A stretch of DNA of 64,000 nt from Leptothrix discophora (GTDB lineage: Bacteria; Pseudomonadota; Gammaproteobacteria; Burkholderiales; Burkholderiaceae_C), in the NCBI RefSeq assembly GCF_030705305.1, contig NZ_JAUZEE010000004.1, positions 62,001-126,000 of the forward strand. The letters run 5' to 3'. Under the pieces are notes generated by a model. It was not told the origin of the DNA. It was given only the letters and a program-made list of their open reading frames with translations, and did no database searches. The position numbers and the translations under genes are program-made. Shown piece after piece: positions 45,193-57,574 of this stretch. Numbering within the stretch: position 1 is the stretch's first letter; each line of letters opens with the position of its first letter.

Positions 45193-46191
45193 TCACAGGC
45201 TGATCCAGCCGCCCTGCCGCTCGCTGGCGTAGAGCGCGTCGATGATGCGCATGTTCTGCACCGCGTCCTCGACGCCGTAGGGCAGCGGGATGTCGCCGCG
45301 CACCGCCGCCGAGAAGGCCTCGCCCTGCAGCTGGTACTGGTCGCTCTCGGCGACGGTCTGGGTGTTGATGCCGGCGCCGTCGAGCGCGCGGCCGTCGTCC
45401 AGCCGGACCTGCGTGGTCGCGCCCTGCGGGGCATTGAACGGGATGACGATCTCGATGCGGCCGTGCTCGCCGATCAGCTGGATGCGCTGGTAGGGCACCG
45501 TCTGCATCGCGACGCTGAAGTTCAGCTGGCGGCCGGCGCCGAAGTCCAGCAGCGCGCTGAACAGGCGGTCGGTGCCGAAGGCCGGATCGCGGTCGGCCAG
45601 CGAGACCACGCGCAGCGGTTCGCCCTCGAAGAACCAGCGGCCGGCGACCACCGGGTAGCAGCCGATGTCGTAGAGCGCACCGCCGCCGATGCCGGCCATG
45701 TTGCGGATGTTGGCCGGGTCGTTGTTGAAGTAGGAGAACCAGACCTGGATGCCGACCAGCCGGCCGATGCGGCCGCTGCGCACCAGCTCGCGGGCGCGGA
45801 TCCACTGCGGGTGGAAGCGCACCATGAAGGCTTCCATGATGTGGACCTGGCCGGCGACCTCGCGCAGCTGCGCGGCCTCGTCGGCGTTCAGCGCGATCGG
45901 CTTCTCGCACAGCACGTGCTTGCCGGCCCGCGCGGCGGCCAGCGTCAGCGGCACGTGCAGGTGGTTGGGCAGCGGGTTGTAGACCGCCTCGATGGCCGGA
46001 TCGGCCAGCAGTTCCTCGTAGCTGCCGTAGGCCACCGGGATGCCCAGCGGCGCGGCGGCGGCCTGTGCCGCGGCCAGGTTGCGCGACGCGAGCGCGCGGA
46101 TCTCCAGCTGGCTGCTCTTGAGCATGCCGGGCAGGACCTTGGTCAGGCCGATCTTGGCGGTGCTGAGCACGCCCCAGACGACGGGTTTCAT
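45193..46191 (-). CDS. Gfo/Idh/MocA family oxidoreductase
   Basis: A 332-residue NAD(P)-dependent dehydrogenase. The N-terminal Rossmann fold (WGVLSTAKIGLTKVLPGM, then the family motif AGKHVLCEKPIALN near residue 92, where the EKP Lys is catalytic) is followed by a C-terminal alpha/beta domain (GGALYDIGCYPV near residue 170). Start at MKPVVWGVLS; the longer frame upstream is shadow. Substrate unknown, probably a sugar or inositol derivative. Confidence 0.87.
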   Translation of the reverse strand: MKPVVWGVLSTAKIGLTKVLPGMLKSSQLEIRALASRNLAAAQAAAAPLGIPVAYGSYEELLADPAIEAVYNPLPNHLHVPLTLAAARAGKHVLCEKPIALNADEAAQLREVAGQVHIMEAFMVRFHPQWIRARELVRSGRIGRLVGIQVWFSYFNNDPANIRNMAGIGGGALYDIGCYPVVAGRWFFEGEPLRVVSLADRDPAFGTDRLFSALLDFGAGRQLNFSVAMQTVPYQRIQLIGEHGRIEIVIPFNAPQGATTQVRLDDGRALDGAGINTQTVAESDQYQLQGEAFSAAVRGDIPLPYGVEDAVQNMRIIDALYASERQGGWISL

Positions 46192-46250
46192 GGCGGTCTC
46201 CTCGCGGGTGATGGTGGGTCTTGGCCGGTTTCGGCGCTGCGCAGTGTGGC

Positions 46251-46802
46251 TCAGTCGGCCCTGGGCGTGTCGGCGGCCGGCACACCGACCGGCCGCACCG
46301 CAACGGCGGCCAGCAGACCGGCAAACACGGCCGGGTCCACCGACCGCGCGGCCCCGAAGCCGGCGATGTGGCGCACCGCGGTCGGGCGCAGGCGGACGAA
46401 GGCGAAATCGGGCAGCTGCGTCATCAGCTCGGCGGCCGGGTGCCGTGCCAGGTAGAGCGCCTGGCAACGCGCGGCCGCTTCGCTGCCGGCTGCCTCGAAG
46501 CGGGCCCGGGCCTGCACGGTGACGCGCGGCAGGGCCTGCGGCAGATCGGCCGCATCGTCGGCGGCGGTCACCAGCAGGCTGACGCGGTCGTCTTGCTGCA
46601 TCTGGCGGGTGTGGGCCGACAGGGCGCTGACGTGCAGGATCAGCTCGCCGGCCGCGCCATCGACCGCGAAGGGCACCATCGACACGGCCGGTGAGCCGTC
46701 GTCTTCCAGCGTGCCGAGCGCGCCGACCGCACGCTCGGCCAGCAGCAGCAGCACCTGCTGGTCCAGGCGCGACAGGTGGGACGGCGGGGTGGGTTCGGAC
46801 AT
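46251..46802 (-). CDS. HugZ/pyridoxamine-5'-phosphate-oxidase-like protein
   Basis: A 183-residue split-barrel flavin-type protein. LGTLEDDGSPAVSMVPFAVDGAAGELILHVSALSAHTRQMQQDDRVSLLV is the typical PNPOx-like N-half, and FAFVRLRPTAVRHIAGFGAARSVD is the HugZ-type C-terminal stretch. HugZ proteins degrade heme in other bacteria; this one lacks the extra C-terminal domain of longer HugZ. Start MSEPTPPSHLS with AGGGAG eight bases upstream. Divergent from a catalase-like heme protein across a 237-bp gap. Confidence 0.82.
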   Translation of the reverse strand: MSEPTPPSHLSRLDQQVLLLLAERAVGALGTLEDDGSPAVSMVPFAVDGAAGELILHVSALSAHTRQMQQDDRVSLLVTAADDAADLPQALPRVTVQARARFEAAGSEAAARCQALYLARHPAAELMTQLPDFAFVRLRPTAVRHIAGFGAARSVDPAVFAGLLAAVAVRPVGVPAADTPRAD

Positions 46803-47039
46803 GGGCAACTCCCTGGGTGAAACACGCTGCGCCGGCAGGGGCATGACGGCTGCATCCGATCCGGCCGCGCCTGCGTAGGTAGCGTCGCGGGCGGCGAGGT
46901 GCGGTCGTAAGAACGCCTGCCCGAGCCCGACACAGCCTTGTCGGCGCGACGACGCCATCCGCGCACGGCGCTGCGTGCCGATTCTCCAGCCCCCGCCATC
47001 CCTGGCCACCGTGGCCTTGACCCTCCGAGGACTTCCGAC

Positions 47040-48035
47040 ATGCGACACATCGCCCTTTCCGCCCTGGCCGCTGCCGCCAGCCTGATCAGCCTCGGCGCCG
47101 CCGCCCAGGTCAGCCCCGTGCAGCTGGTGGATGCCTTCGAGGCCACCAACGGCAAGTTCGAGGGCTACCGCCGCTCGGGCGCCAAGGGCATCTGCGCGAC
47201 CGGCGAGTTCGTCGGCAGCGCCGACGGCCGCGCGCTGTCGAGCAGCTCGGCCTTCAGCGGCCAGCCGGTGCCGGTGATCGTGCGCTTCTCGGTCGGCGGG
47301 GCTAACCCGAAGGCGGCCGACAACGGCAAGGGCCAGCGCAACCTGGCGCTGCAGTTCAACCTGCCGGGCGGCGAGACCTGGCAGATGGGCAACATCAACG
47401 CGCCGATCTTCGGTGCGTCGTCGCCCGAGCAGATGCTCGGCCGCGTCGAGTCGCTGCGTCCGGACCCGGCCACCAAGGCGGCCGATCCGGCCAAGGTCAA
47501 GGCCTTTGCCGACGCCAACCCCGAGGTGCTGCTGCAAGGCCGCTACTTCGCCAGCCAGCCGGTGCCGGCCAGCTACGCGAGCATCAACTACTGGGGCGTG
47601 CATGCCTTCGGCTTCGTCAACGCCAAGGGCGAGCGGCAGTTCGGCAAGTGGGTCTTCGAGCCGGTCGGCGGCGTGCAGGGCCTGAGCGACGACGAGGCCA
47701 AGGCCAAGGGCGCGAGCTTCCTGTTCGACGACCTGCGCGCGCGGGTCGCCGCCGGCCAGGTCGCCTTCCGGTTCAACCTGGAACTGGCCCAGCCCGGCGA
47801 CCGTCTGGACAGCGCCACCGTGCCGCTGCCGGAGGGCCGCCGCAAGGTCACGCTGGGCCAGCTGAAGGTGACCTCGGTGGCCGCCGACGCGGGCGGCGAC
47901 TGCCTGGCCATCACCTTCAACCCAATGGTGCTGCCCAAGGGCGTCGAGCCTTCGGCCGACCCGATGCTGGCGGCGCGGGCGGCGCCTTATGCGGTCTCGC
48001 TGGGCCGCCGCCTGGGCGAAGGCGCCAAGCAGTGA
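47040..48035 (+). CDS. Periplasmic catalase-family (SrpA-like) protein lacking the expected His
   Basis: A 331-residue member of the small catalase-related peroxidase family. Signal peptide MRHIALSALAAAASLISLGAAAQ. Recognisable stretches are VPVIVRFSVGGANPKAADN, NLALQFNLPGGETWQMGNINAPIF, YWGVHAFGFVNAKGERQFGKWVFEP and the end DPMLAARAAPYAVSLGRRL, where the Tyr may be the heme ligand. At residues 44-50 the sequence is RRSGAKG; relatives as I recall them read RR-x-HAKG with the catalytic distal His. Here that position is Gly47, so classical catalase activity is doubtful. A terminator follows. Confidence 0.83.
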   Translation: MRHIALSALAAAASLISLGAAAQVSPVQLVDAFEATNGKFEGYRRSGAKGICATGEFVGSADGRALSSSSAFSGQPVPVIVRFSVGGANPKAADNGKGQRNLALQFNLPGGETWQMGNINAPIFGASSPEQMLGRVESLRPDPATKAADPAKVKAFADANPEVLLQGRYFASQPVPASYASINYWGVHAFGFVNAKGERQFGKWVFEPVGGVQGLSDDEAKAKGASFLFDDLRARVAAGQVAFRFNLELAQPGDRLDSATVPLPEGRRKVTLGQLKVTSVAADAGGDCLAITFNPMVLPKGVEPSADPMLAARAAPYAVSLGRRLGEGAKQ

Positions 48036-48073
48036 GCGCCGGCTGACGCCCACACGGGTCAGCGAACCACGAC

Positions 48074-48096
48074 AAAGGGCCCTGCGGGGCCCTTTT
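48074..48096 (+). terminator. Rho-independent terminator after the catalase-like gene
   Basis: AAAGGGCCC (48074-48082), loop TGCG, GGGCCCTTT (48087-48095), then T. 38 bp after the stop at 48035. The A/T flanks make it usable in both directions, serving polA as well. Confidence 0.85.
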
Positions 48097-48113
48097 GTCA
48101 TGCTGGACGCCGA

Positions 48114-48153
48114 CCGGACGACCGGACGACTGGACGACTGGACGACCGGGCGA
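48114..48153. repeat. 8-bp tandem repeat, five units, at the 3' end of polA
   Basis: CCGGACGA, CCGGACGA, CTGGACGA, CTGGACGA, CCGGGCGA in direct succession, ending 4 bp before the polA stop codon. The gap is non-coding. A short tandem array like this can change copy number by slippage. Confidence 0.8.
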
Positions 48154-48157
48154 GGGC

Positions 48158-50983
<2,826 letters not shown>

Positions 50984-51015
50984 CCGGACATTGTGCTTCG
51001 GGACTTCGCGGGGTC

Positions 51016-51057
51016 GGCCCGGTGGACAGGCCCGGTGACAGGCCCGGTGACAGGCCC
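51016..51057. repeat. 12-bp tandem repeat upstream of polA
   Basis: GGCCCGGTGGACA, GGCCCGGTGACA, GGCCCGGTGACA, GGCCC: about 3.5 units in the 91-bp gap between the divergent polA and thrB-side genes, where both promoters should lie. The unit differs from the 8-bp repeat at the other end of polA. Confidence 0.8.
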
Positions 51058-51074
51058 CGCCTAGAATCCCGCGC

Positions 51075-51413
51075 ATGTCATCCCGCCCTGCCTCCGCCCT
51101 CGCTGCCCTGGCGCTCTGCGCCGTGCTGCAGCCGGTCGCGGCCCAGAACGCCGCACTGCGTTCCGACGCCGCCGACGCGCCTGCCGCACGCCCCGAACCC
51201 CGCGTCGAACGGGTCGTCATCGACGAGGGCGGCAACGCCACGCGGATCGAGGAAGAGCACGTGCGCGGCGAGGTCCGCAGCATCCATGTGCAGCCGCGCG
51301 GCCTGGTCCGCAAGGGCTACGAGATCATGTCCGCCAGCGGTGGCCGCGACCCCTCCGACACGCTCACGCGTGGCGTGGTCGGCCAGCGCATGTGGTCGGT
51401 CATGTCCTTCTGA
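51075..51413 (+). CDS. Small exported protein between polA and thrB (DUF2782-like)
   Basis: A 112-residue protein. Signal peptide [24 protein letters not shown], then a charged segment [34 protein letters not shown]. The position between polA and thrB, and the pattern of an acidic strand followed by a basic VRxIxVxP strand, fit the DUF2782 family found beside polA in many proteobacteria. That assignment rests on position and pattern. Function unknown. ATG 51075; thrB starts 7 bp after its stop. Confidence 0.78.
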   Translation: MSSRPASALAALALCAVLQPVAAQNAALRSDAADAPAARPEPRVERVVIDEGGNATRIEEEHVRGEVRSIHVQPRGLVRKGYEIMSASGGRDPSDTLTRGVVGQRMWSVMSF

Positions 51414-51420
51414 GGCGGCG

Positions 51421-52425
51421 ATGGCAGTCTTCACCGACGTGACGGCCGGCGACGCCGGCCAGCTGAGTGCCCGCCTGGGCCTGGGCGAGGTGATCGAACT
51501 TCGCGGGATCACCTCCGGCATCGAGAACACCAACTACTTCCTGACCACCGACCGCGGCGACGGACGCGGGCCGCAGCAGTGGGTGCTGACGCTGTTCGAG
51601 CGCCTGACCGCCGATCAGCTGCCCTTCTACCTGCACCTGATGAAGCATCTGGCGCAGCACGGCATCCCCGTGCCGGACCCGCAGGCCGATGCGGCCGGCG
51701 AGATCCTGCACACGCTGTGCGGCAAGCCGGCGGCGGTGGTCGACAAGCTTTCCGGCGGCCACCAGCTCGCGCCCTCGGTCTGGCATTGCCAGCAGGTCGG
51801 GCAGATGCTGGCGCGCATGCACCTGGCCGGGCGCGACTTCCCGATGCACCAGCCCAACCTGCGCGGCCTGCCCTGGTGGCAGGAAACGGTGCCGGTGGTG
51901 CTGCCCTTCATGACCGCGCCGCAGCGCGCGCTGATCGAGCAGGAACTGGCCTTCCAGACCGACCTGGCGCACAGCCCCGCCCATGCCGCGCTGCCGCGCG
52001 GGCCGGTGCATGCCGACCTGTTCCGCGACAACGTCATGTTCGACGGCCTGCCCGGCCACGAGAAGCTCACCGGTTTCTTCGACTTCTACTTCGCCGGCGT
52101 CGACACCTGGCTGTTCGACCTGGCGGTGTGCCTCAACGACTGGTGCATCGCACTGGACACCGGCCGCCTCGACGAGGTCCGCGCCGACGCCTTCGTCAGC
52201 GCCTACGACCGCGAACGCGCGCTGTCGCACGACGAGATCCGCCTGCTGCCCGCGATGCTGCGGGCCGGCGCGCTGCGCTTCTGGACCTCCCGGCTGTGGG
52301 ACTTCCACCTGCCGCGCGAGGCCTCGATGCTGAAGGCGCACGACCCGAGCCACTTCGAGCGCGTGCTGCGTGAACGGGTCGACAACCCGTGGCACTGGCT
52401 GCGCAGCGACGGCCGCCCCGACTGA
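51421..52425 (+). CDS. thrB: Homoserine kinase, ThrB type II (APH fold)
   Basis: A 334-residue kinase of the aminoglycoside-phosphotransferase fold, the form of homoserine kinase used by pseudomonads and betaproteobacteria. It begins [41 protein letters not shown] (family N-terminus). The catalytic loop is [11 protein letters not shown] near residue 198, and the metal motif FFDFYFAG is near 220. It phosphorylates L-homoserine on the way to threonine. The long in-frame extension upstream is not coding; the ATG at 51421 follows GAGGCGGCG. Confidence 0.95.
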   Translation: MAVFTDVTAGDAGQLSARLGLGEVIELRGITSGIENTNYFLTTDRGDGRGPQQWVLTLFERLTADQLPFYLHLMKHLAQHGIPVPDPQADAAGEILHTLCGKPAAVVDKLSGGHQLAPSVWHCQQVGQMLARMHLAGRDFPMHQPNLRGLPWWQETVPVVLPFMTAPQRALIEQELAFQTDLAHSPAHAALPRGPVHADLFRDNVMFDGLPGHEKLTGFFDFYFAGVDTWLFDLAVCLNDWCIALDTGRLDEVRADAFVSAYDRERALSHDEIRLLPAMLRAGALRFWTSRLWDFHLPREASMLKAHDPSHFERVLRERVDNPWHWLRSDGRPD

Positions 52426-52450
52426 GACGGCCTTCGCGCCACCCCATCCC

Positions 52451-53248
52451 ATGAAACTGCGCAATGCCCGCGCCCGCGACGGGCTGGCCTGGACCCTGGA
52501 CGGCCTGCGCTGGCTCAAGCGCCAGCCGCTGCACCTGACGGGCCTGTTCGGCGTGATGCTGTTCAGCCTGGCCCTGATCTCGCGCCTGCCGGTGATCGGC
52601 GCGGTGCTGGTCACGACCCTGCTGCCGGCCATGACCGCCGGCTGGGTCCATGCCGTCGAGCAGATGCGCCGCCACGACGCCAAGGCCACGCCCGGCCTGC
52701 TGTTCGCGCCGCTGCTGCAGGCCGGCCCGAACCGCATCACGCTGCTCAAGGTCGGCCTGGCCCACGGCCTGTGCATCCTGCTGCTGCTGGCGCTGGTCGA
52801 CCTGCTGGACCCGTCCTTCGGCCAGGCCTGGCAGGACCTCAGCGATGCCTCGTCCGAAGAGGCCCAGGGCCGCGCGATGGAAGCGCTGCAGCTGGGCATG
52901 CTGTGGCGTCAGGTGATCGTGGTGCCGATCGCGCTGGTCTTCTGGCACGCGCCGGTGCTGGTGCACCGCGACGGCATGGGCCTGGGCAAGGCGATCTTCG
53001 GCAGCGCGCTGGCGACGCTGCGCAACGCCGGTGCCTTCGCGGTCTACGGTGCGTCGTGGCTGGCCATCTCGGCGCTGATGGTCGGCGTGCTCGCCCTGCT
53101 CGGCAACCCGCAGCTGGTGCTGCTGATCGCGGTGCCGCTGGCGATGGTCATGTCGGCGGGCTTCTACGCCTCGTTGCATGCCTCGGTGCATGGGTGCATC
53201 GATCTCGGCGACGACGAGGCGACCCCCACCGACACGACCCCCCGGTAG
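52451..53248 (+). CDS. BPSS1780-like integral membrane protein
   Basis: A 265-residue protein with about six hydrophobic segments, starting MKLRNARARDGLAWTLDGLRWLKRQPLHLTGLFGVML. The conserved opening (basic, then WLKRQPL before helix 1) and the LVTTLLPAMTAGWVHAVEQMRR stretch are the features of the BPSS1780 family of uncharacterised membrane proteins in betaproteobacteria. It lies 25 bp after thrB. Function unknown. Confidence 0.82.
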   Translation: MKLRNARARDGLAWTLDGLRWLKRQPLHLTGLFGVMLFSLALISRLPVIGAVLVTTLLPAMTAGWVHAVEQMRRHDAKATPGLLFAPLLQAGPNRITLLKVGLAHGLCILLLLALVDLLDPSFGQAWQDLSDASSEEAQGRAMEALQLGMLWRQVIVVPIALVFWHAPVLVHRDGMGLGKAIFGSALATLRNAGAFAVYGASWLAISALMVGVLALLGNPQLVLLIAVPLAMVMSAGFYASLHASVHGCIDLGDDEATPTDTTPR

Positions 53249-53338
53249 GTCGGACACCCTGTGTCCGACGGGGTGGTGCCCACGCGCGCCGACCCCGATC
53301 CGCGTTCAGCGCACCCGGCGGTCCTTCTCAGGGCCGCC

Positions 53339-54022
53339 TCAGAACGTCAGCGTCTTCACGCCCTCGGCCGTCCCCAGCAGGCAGACCGCCGCCTTGTGGC
53401 GCGCGAAGATGCCCACGCAGACGACGCCGGGCCACTGGTTGACCTCGGTCTCCATCGCCAGCGGGTCGGTGATCTTCAGGCCGCGCACGTCCAGGATCGG
53501 GTTGCCGTTGTCGGTCGTCACGCCCACACGGATCGTGGCCTGCACGCCGGGCATGGCGTTGAAGCGGCGGGCAATCTGGGCGGCCGCCATCGGGATGACC
53601 TCGACCGGCAGCGGGAAGGCGCCCATCACCTCGACCCGCTTGCTGGCGTCGGCGATGCAGATGAAGCGCTCGGCCAGGTCGGCGACGATCTTCTCGCGCG
53701 TCAGCGCGGCGCCGCCGCCCTTGATCATGTTTCCGGCGTGGTCGATCTCGTCGGCGCCGTCGATGTAGACGGGGATGCGGTCGACCTCGGAGGCCTCGAA
53801 GACCCGGATGCCGAGCGCCTGCAGCCGCTCGGTGCTGCGCATCGAGCTGGAGACCGCGCCGCGGATGCGATCGCGGATGGCGCCGAGCGCGTCGATGAAG
53901 CAGTTGACGGTCGAGCCGGTGCCCACGCCGACGATCGCGCCCTCGGGCACGTAGGCCAGGGCGGCCTGGCCGACGAGGGCCTTGAGTTGGTCTTGCGTCA
54001 TCGGGGCGGCGGGAGTCGTCAT
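53339..54022 (-). CDS. rpiA: Ribose-5-phosphate isomerase A
   Basis: A 227-residue RpiA. Conserved stretches present: [16 protein letters not shown] near residue 30, [21 protein letters not shown] near 88 (catalytic Asp), [14 protein letters not shown] near 102 and a C-terminal [22 protein letters not shown]. It interconverts ribose-5-phosphate and ribulose-5-phosphate in the non-oxidative pentose phosphate pathway. Divergent from pyrD across a 38-bp gap that must hold both promoters or share sequence with the coding ends. Confidence 0.96.
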   Translation of the reverse strand: MTTPAAPMTQDQLKALVGQAALAYVPEGAIVGVGTGSTVNCFIDALGAIRDRIRGAVSSSMRSTERLQALGIRVFEASEVDRIPVYIDGADEIDHAGNMIKGGGAALTREKIVADLAERFICIADASKRVEVMGAFPLPVEVIPMAAAQIARRFNAMPGVQATIRVGVTTDNGNPILDVRGLKITDPLAMETEVNQWPGVVCVGIFARHKAAVCLLGTAEGVKTLTF

Positions 54023-54060
54023 GGCGAAGGTCGGGAAGGCTTCAGGGAGAATCCGAAATT

Positions 54061-55098
54061 ATGGCCCTGGTCCCCTACGCACTCACCCGCCCCTTCCTGT
54101 TCGGACTCGATCCGGAAGCGGCCCACGAACTCACGCTGGACGCGCTGGCGAAGCTCCAGAACACGCCGCTGCAATGCCTCTGGGCGCAGCCGCGCGTCGC
54201 CGATCCGGTGACGATCGCCGGCCTGCGCTTCCCCAACCGCATCGGCCTGGCCGCCGGCCTGGACAAGAACGGCCGCTGCATCGACGGCCTCGGCGCGATG
54301 GGCTTCGGCTTCATCGAGGTCGGCACCGTGACCCCGCTGGGCCAGCCCGGCAACCCGAAGCCGCGCATGTTCCGCCTGCCGGCGAAGAACGCGCTGATCA
54401 ACCGCCTGGGCTTCAACAACGAGGGCCTGGCCAGCTTCCTGGCCAACGTGCAGCGTGCCACCTCCTTCCGCCGCGCCGGCGGCCTGGTCGGCCTGAACAT
54501 CGGCAAGAACGCCGCCACGCCGATCGAGCGCGCGGCCGACGACTACCTGGCCGCGCTGGCCGGCGTCTACCCGCATGCCGACTACGTGACGGTCAACATC
54601 TCCAGCCCGAACACCAAGAACCTGCGTGCGCTGCAGAGCGACGAGGCGCTCGACGCGCTGCTCGGCGCCCTGCAGGCGCGCCGCCAGCAGCTGGCCACCG
54701 AACATGGCCGCCACGTGCCGATGTTCGTGAAGATCGCGCCCGACCTCGATGAGGCCCAGGTCGGCGTGATCGCCGCGACGCTGCGCGCCAACGGCATCGA
54801 CGGCGTCATCGCCACCAACACCACGCTGGCGCGCGAGGCCGTCGCCGGCCTGCCGCATGCCGACGAGGCCGGCGGCCTGTCGGGCGCGCCGGTCTTCGAG
54901 GCCAGCAACCGCGTCATCGCCCAGCTGCGCGCCGCGCTCGGCAGCGCCTACCCGATCATCGGCGTGGGCGGCGTGCTCTGCGGTGCCGACGCCCGCGCCA
55001 AGCGCGCCGCCGGTGCCGACCTCGTGCAGGTCTACACCGGCCTGATCTACCGCGGCCCGGCACTGGTGCCGGCCTGTGCGCGGGCGATGAAGGGCTGA
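54061..55098 (+). CDS. pyrD: Dihydroorotate dehydrogenase (quinone), class 2
   Basis: A 345-residue class 2 PyrD. The N-terminal membrane-associating helix region ([25 protein letters not shown]) is followed by [58 protein letters not shown] and [15 protein letters not shown]. It is an FMN enzyme of pyrimidine biosynthesis that passes electrons to ubiquinone at the inner membrane. All flavin and substrate motifs are intact. Confidence 0.97.
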   Translation: MALVPYALTRPFLFGLDPEAAHELTLDALAKLQNTPLQCLWAQPRVADPVTIAGLRFPNRIGLAAGLDKNGRCIDGLGAMGFGFIEVGTVTPLGQPGNPKPRMFRLPAKNALINRLGFNNEGLASFLANVQRATSFRRAGGLVGLNIGKNAATPIERAADDYLAALAGVYPHADYVTVNISSPNTKNLRALQSDEALDALLGALQARRQQLATEHGRHVPMFVKIAPDLDEAQVGVIAATLRANGIDGVIATNTTLAREAVAGLPHADEAGGLSGAPVFEASNRVIAQLRAALGSAYPIIGVGGVLCGADARAKRAAGADLVQVYTGLIYRGPALVPACARAMKG

Positions 55099-55205
55099 CC
55101 TCCTCAGACCCGCTCAGGCTTTCCTGGGCAAGCCGGCGGACTGGGCCGGCTTCGGCCCGCTATTCCGGACCTTGCCGCGCGGCGCAGTTCCCAGAATCGG
55201 GCGCC

Positions 55206-56984
55206 ATGAGTGCCCTCGCCGCCCCGTCGCCTGATCCCGTCGAGCCGACCGATGCCGTTCCTGTGGCGGTCGACGGGCTGCCGGCTGCGCCGCCGGTCGA
55301 TCCGGCCGCCGAGGCCGCCGCGCTGGAGGCAGCCGAGCGCGAGGCGCAGCTCGCGCGGCTGATGCAGCGCATGCAGAAGACCGCCGACTTCCCGGCGCTG
55401 AAGGACTCGATCCGCGGCATCCAGAAGATCTCGCGCTCCGACACCGCGCACCTGCGCGCCCTCAGCGACGAGGTGCTGGGCGACGTCGGCCTGACCAACA
55501 AGCTGCTGCGGCTGATCAACACGGCGTTCTACAGCTCCGTCGGCGGCGGCAGCATCACCAGCATCAAGCGGGCGATCGCGCTGATGGGCTTCCAGTCGAT
55601 CGGCATGCTGGCGGCCTCGCTGGCCCTGTTCGAGAAGCTGCCCAAGGGCCCCGATGGCGCGCGTGTGCAGGCCGAGTTCCGGCGTGCGCTGCTGGCGGGC
55701 ATGCTGGCCAGCGAGATGTGCCCCGGCTTCAAGCACCAGGAGCTGGCCTACCTGAGCGCGCTGTTCCAGAACCTCGGCACGATGCTGGGCTGGATGCACT
55801 TCAAGGACGAGGCGACCGAGATCGAGGCCAAGCTGGTCGAGCTGCGCGCGGCCGCCGCCGCCGAGGAAGCCGAGGCCGGCGCGACCGGCGCTGCGCTGGA
55901 CGCCCATCCGGACCCGCTGCACGCCACCGTGCAGCAGACCGCCCGGGAGGTGCTGGGCATCGGCTACGAGGACCTGGGCGTGGAGGTCGCCCGCCAGTGG
56001 GGCTGGCCGGAAGACCTGCAGCTGGCGCTGCGCCGGCTGCATCCGCGCGACCCGGAACTGCCGGCTGGCAGCGACGAGCGCCTGCGCGTGGCCTGCACCG
56101 CCGCCAACCTGCTGGCCGCGAAGCTGGAAGCGCTGCACGACCCCGACGAGATCGCCGCCTGCCTGGCCGGCTTCCTGCCTGCCTGGGGCGTGCCGCTCGG
56201 GCTGGACGAGGCGATGCTCGGCGGCATGGTCGAACGCGCCCGCAGCGAATGGATCGAGATGGCCACGTTGCTGGGCCTGCAGCTGCCGAATGCGGCACCC
56301 GCCAAGGGCGGCAAGGGCCCGGCCATGAAGACGACGGCCAAGCCCGGCAGCACCGGCAACGGGCCGGAACTGATCAAGCCCAGGGCCACGGCCAGTGCCG
56401 CGGCCGGTGCGGCCGGTGCCCCGGCGCCACGACCGGCACCGCCCAAGGTGGCCGTGCCCGCTGCGGTCGGCCAGGCCCTCGGCCGGGCACTGGAGGCGGT
56501 CAGCGAGCTGGCCATGTCGGATGCGCCGCTGGCCGCTGTGCTGCAGGCGCTGATGACGCAGGTCCAGCAGGCGCTGCAGCTCCAGCGCATCGTGGTCTGC
56601 CTGCGCGAGCCGGCCAGTGGCGACCTGGTCGGGCGCATCGGCCTGGGCGACCGGGCGAGCGCGCTGGCGCCGCAGTTCCGCATCGCGCTGAACCCGCCGA
56701 ACTGCCTGTTCGGCCTGCTCTGCGCGAAGAACGCCGACACGCTGATCTCCGACGCCGGCGACCCGGTGATCGCACAGCGCCTGCCGGCCTGGTTCGCCCG
56801 CCAGGTGCAGGCACCGACCTTCCTGCTGCTGCCGCTCAAGCTGGGCGACAAGCCGCTGGGCCTGATCTACGGCGACCGCGCCCGGCCGCACACCCTGCAG
56901 GTCGGCGATGCCGAACTGACCCAGCTCAAGGCGATGCGCAACCAGCTGATCATGGCCATGCGCATGCGCGGCGCGGCGGCTTGA
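55206..56984 (+). CDS. HDOD-domain signalling protein
   Basis: A 592-residue protein. An Ala/Pro-rich N-terminus precedes an HDOD domain at about residues 55-280 (LQRMQ-type opening, PALKDSIRGIQKISRS, EVLGDVGLTNKLLRLINTAFYSSVGGGSITSIKRAIALMGFQSI). A low-complexity Ala/Pro/Lys linker follows (about 365-425), then a C-terminal GAF-like region (about 430-590). HDOD domains lack the HD catalytic pair and act in regulatory networks, often with c-di-GMP or chemotaxis. The output is unknown here. Confidence 0.86.
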   Translation: MSALAAPSPDPVEPTDAVPVAVDGLPAAPPVDPAAEAAALEAAEREAQLARLMQRMQKTADFPALKDSIRGIQKISRSDTAHLRALSDEVLGDVGLTNKLLRLINTAFYSSVGGGSITSIKRAIALMGFQSIGMLAASLALFEKLPKGPDGARVQAEFRRALLAGMLASEMCPGFKHQELAYLSALFQNLGTMLGWMHFKDEATEIEAKLVELRAAAAAEEAEAGATGAALDAHPDPLHATVQQTAREVLGIGYEDLGVEVARQWGWPEDLQLALRRLHPRDPELPAGSDERLRVACTAANLLAAKLEALHDPDEIAACLAGFLPAWGVPLGLDEAMLGGMVERARSEWIEMATLLGLQLPNAAPAKGGKGPAMKTTAKPGSTGNGPELIKPRATASAAAGAAGAPAPRPAPPKVAVPAAVGQALGRALEAVSELAMSDAPLAAVLQALMTQVQQALQLQRIVVCLREPASGDLVGRIGLGDRASALAPQFRIALNPPNCLFGLLCAKNADTLISDAGDPVIAQRLPAWFARQVQAPTFLLLPLKLGDKPLGLIYGDRARPHTLQVGDAELTQLKAMRNQLIMAMRMRGAAA

Positions 56985-57049
56985 CCCAGGTCGGCCACAA
57001 GCGATGAACGAAGGTTCACACTGTCACAGCGATGAGTCACCTGCATGAC

Positions 57050-57076
57050 TTGAAGCTGCTGGTTTTGCGCTAATCT
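57050..57076 (+). promoter_or_regulatory. Candidate promoter for the Gly-rich membrane protein
   Basis: TTGAAG (57050-57055) and TAATCT (57071-57076) with a 15-bp spacer. Transcription would start close to 57083, which argues against the first ATG (57080) and for the one at 57098. Confidence 0.35.
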
Positions 57077-57097
57077 GGAATGACTCCCGGACCCACC

Positions 57098-57436
57098 ATG
57101 CCCACCCTGATGCGCTTCCTGTTCCGACTCGTCCTGGTCCTGGCGGCCACGGTCTTCATGGCCAGCCTGGCCCTTGCCGGCGTGATGCTGGCGCTGGGTT
57201 ACGCGCTGTGGTGCCTGGTGCGCGGCCGTCGCCCGCAGTGGCCGACCATCTTCATGGGGCCGCTGCGTCACATGCGTCGTCACGGTGGTGGCTTCGGTGG
57301 TGGTGGCTTCGGTGGTGGCGGTTTTTCGGGCAACCGCACCGGCCCGTCCGGTCCGTCCGGCCCGATGCCGGGCTGGCGACGCAGCGGTCACGGCGCCGAT
57401 GCCGGCGTCATCGAGGGCAACGCCCGCGAGCTGTGA
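57098..57436 (+). CDS. Small membrane protein with Gly-rich tail
   Basis: A protein of about 112 residues: MPTLMRFLFRLVLVLAATVFMASLALAG and a second hydrophobic stretch (VMLALGYALWCLVRGRR), then a His/Arg linker and low-complexity GGGFGGGGFGGGGF encoded by a near-exact DNA repeat (about 57285-57330). An in-frame ATG at 57080 would add six residues; I prefer 57098 because of the promoter position. I do not recognise a family. Confidence 0.68.
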   Translation: MPTLMRFLFRLVLVLAATVFMASLALAGVMLALGYALWCLVRGRRPQWPTIFMGPLRHMRRHGGGFGGGGFGGGGFSGNRTGPSGPSGPMPGWRRSGHGADAGVIEGNAREL

Positions 57437-57574
57437 CCCGGCCGGACGCTTGTTCCGCCGAGCTGACCCCGCACTGACTTTCCCTCGCGGGCGCGACGCC
57501 GTCACACAGGCGTCTGCAGCCGGGCGGCGGGGCCCGTAGCATCGTTGCTCCGACGACCCGAGGAGACACCCACG

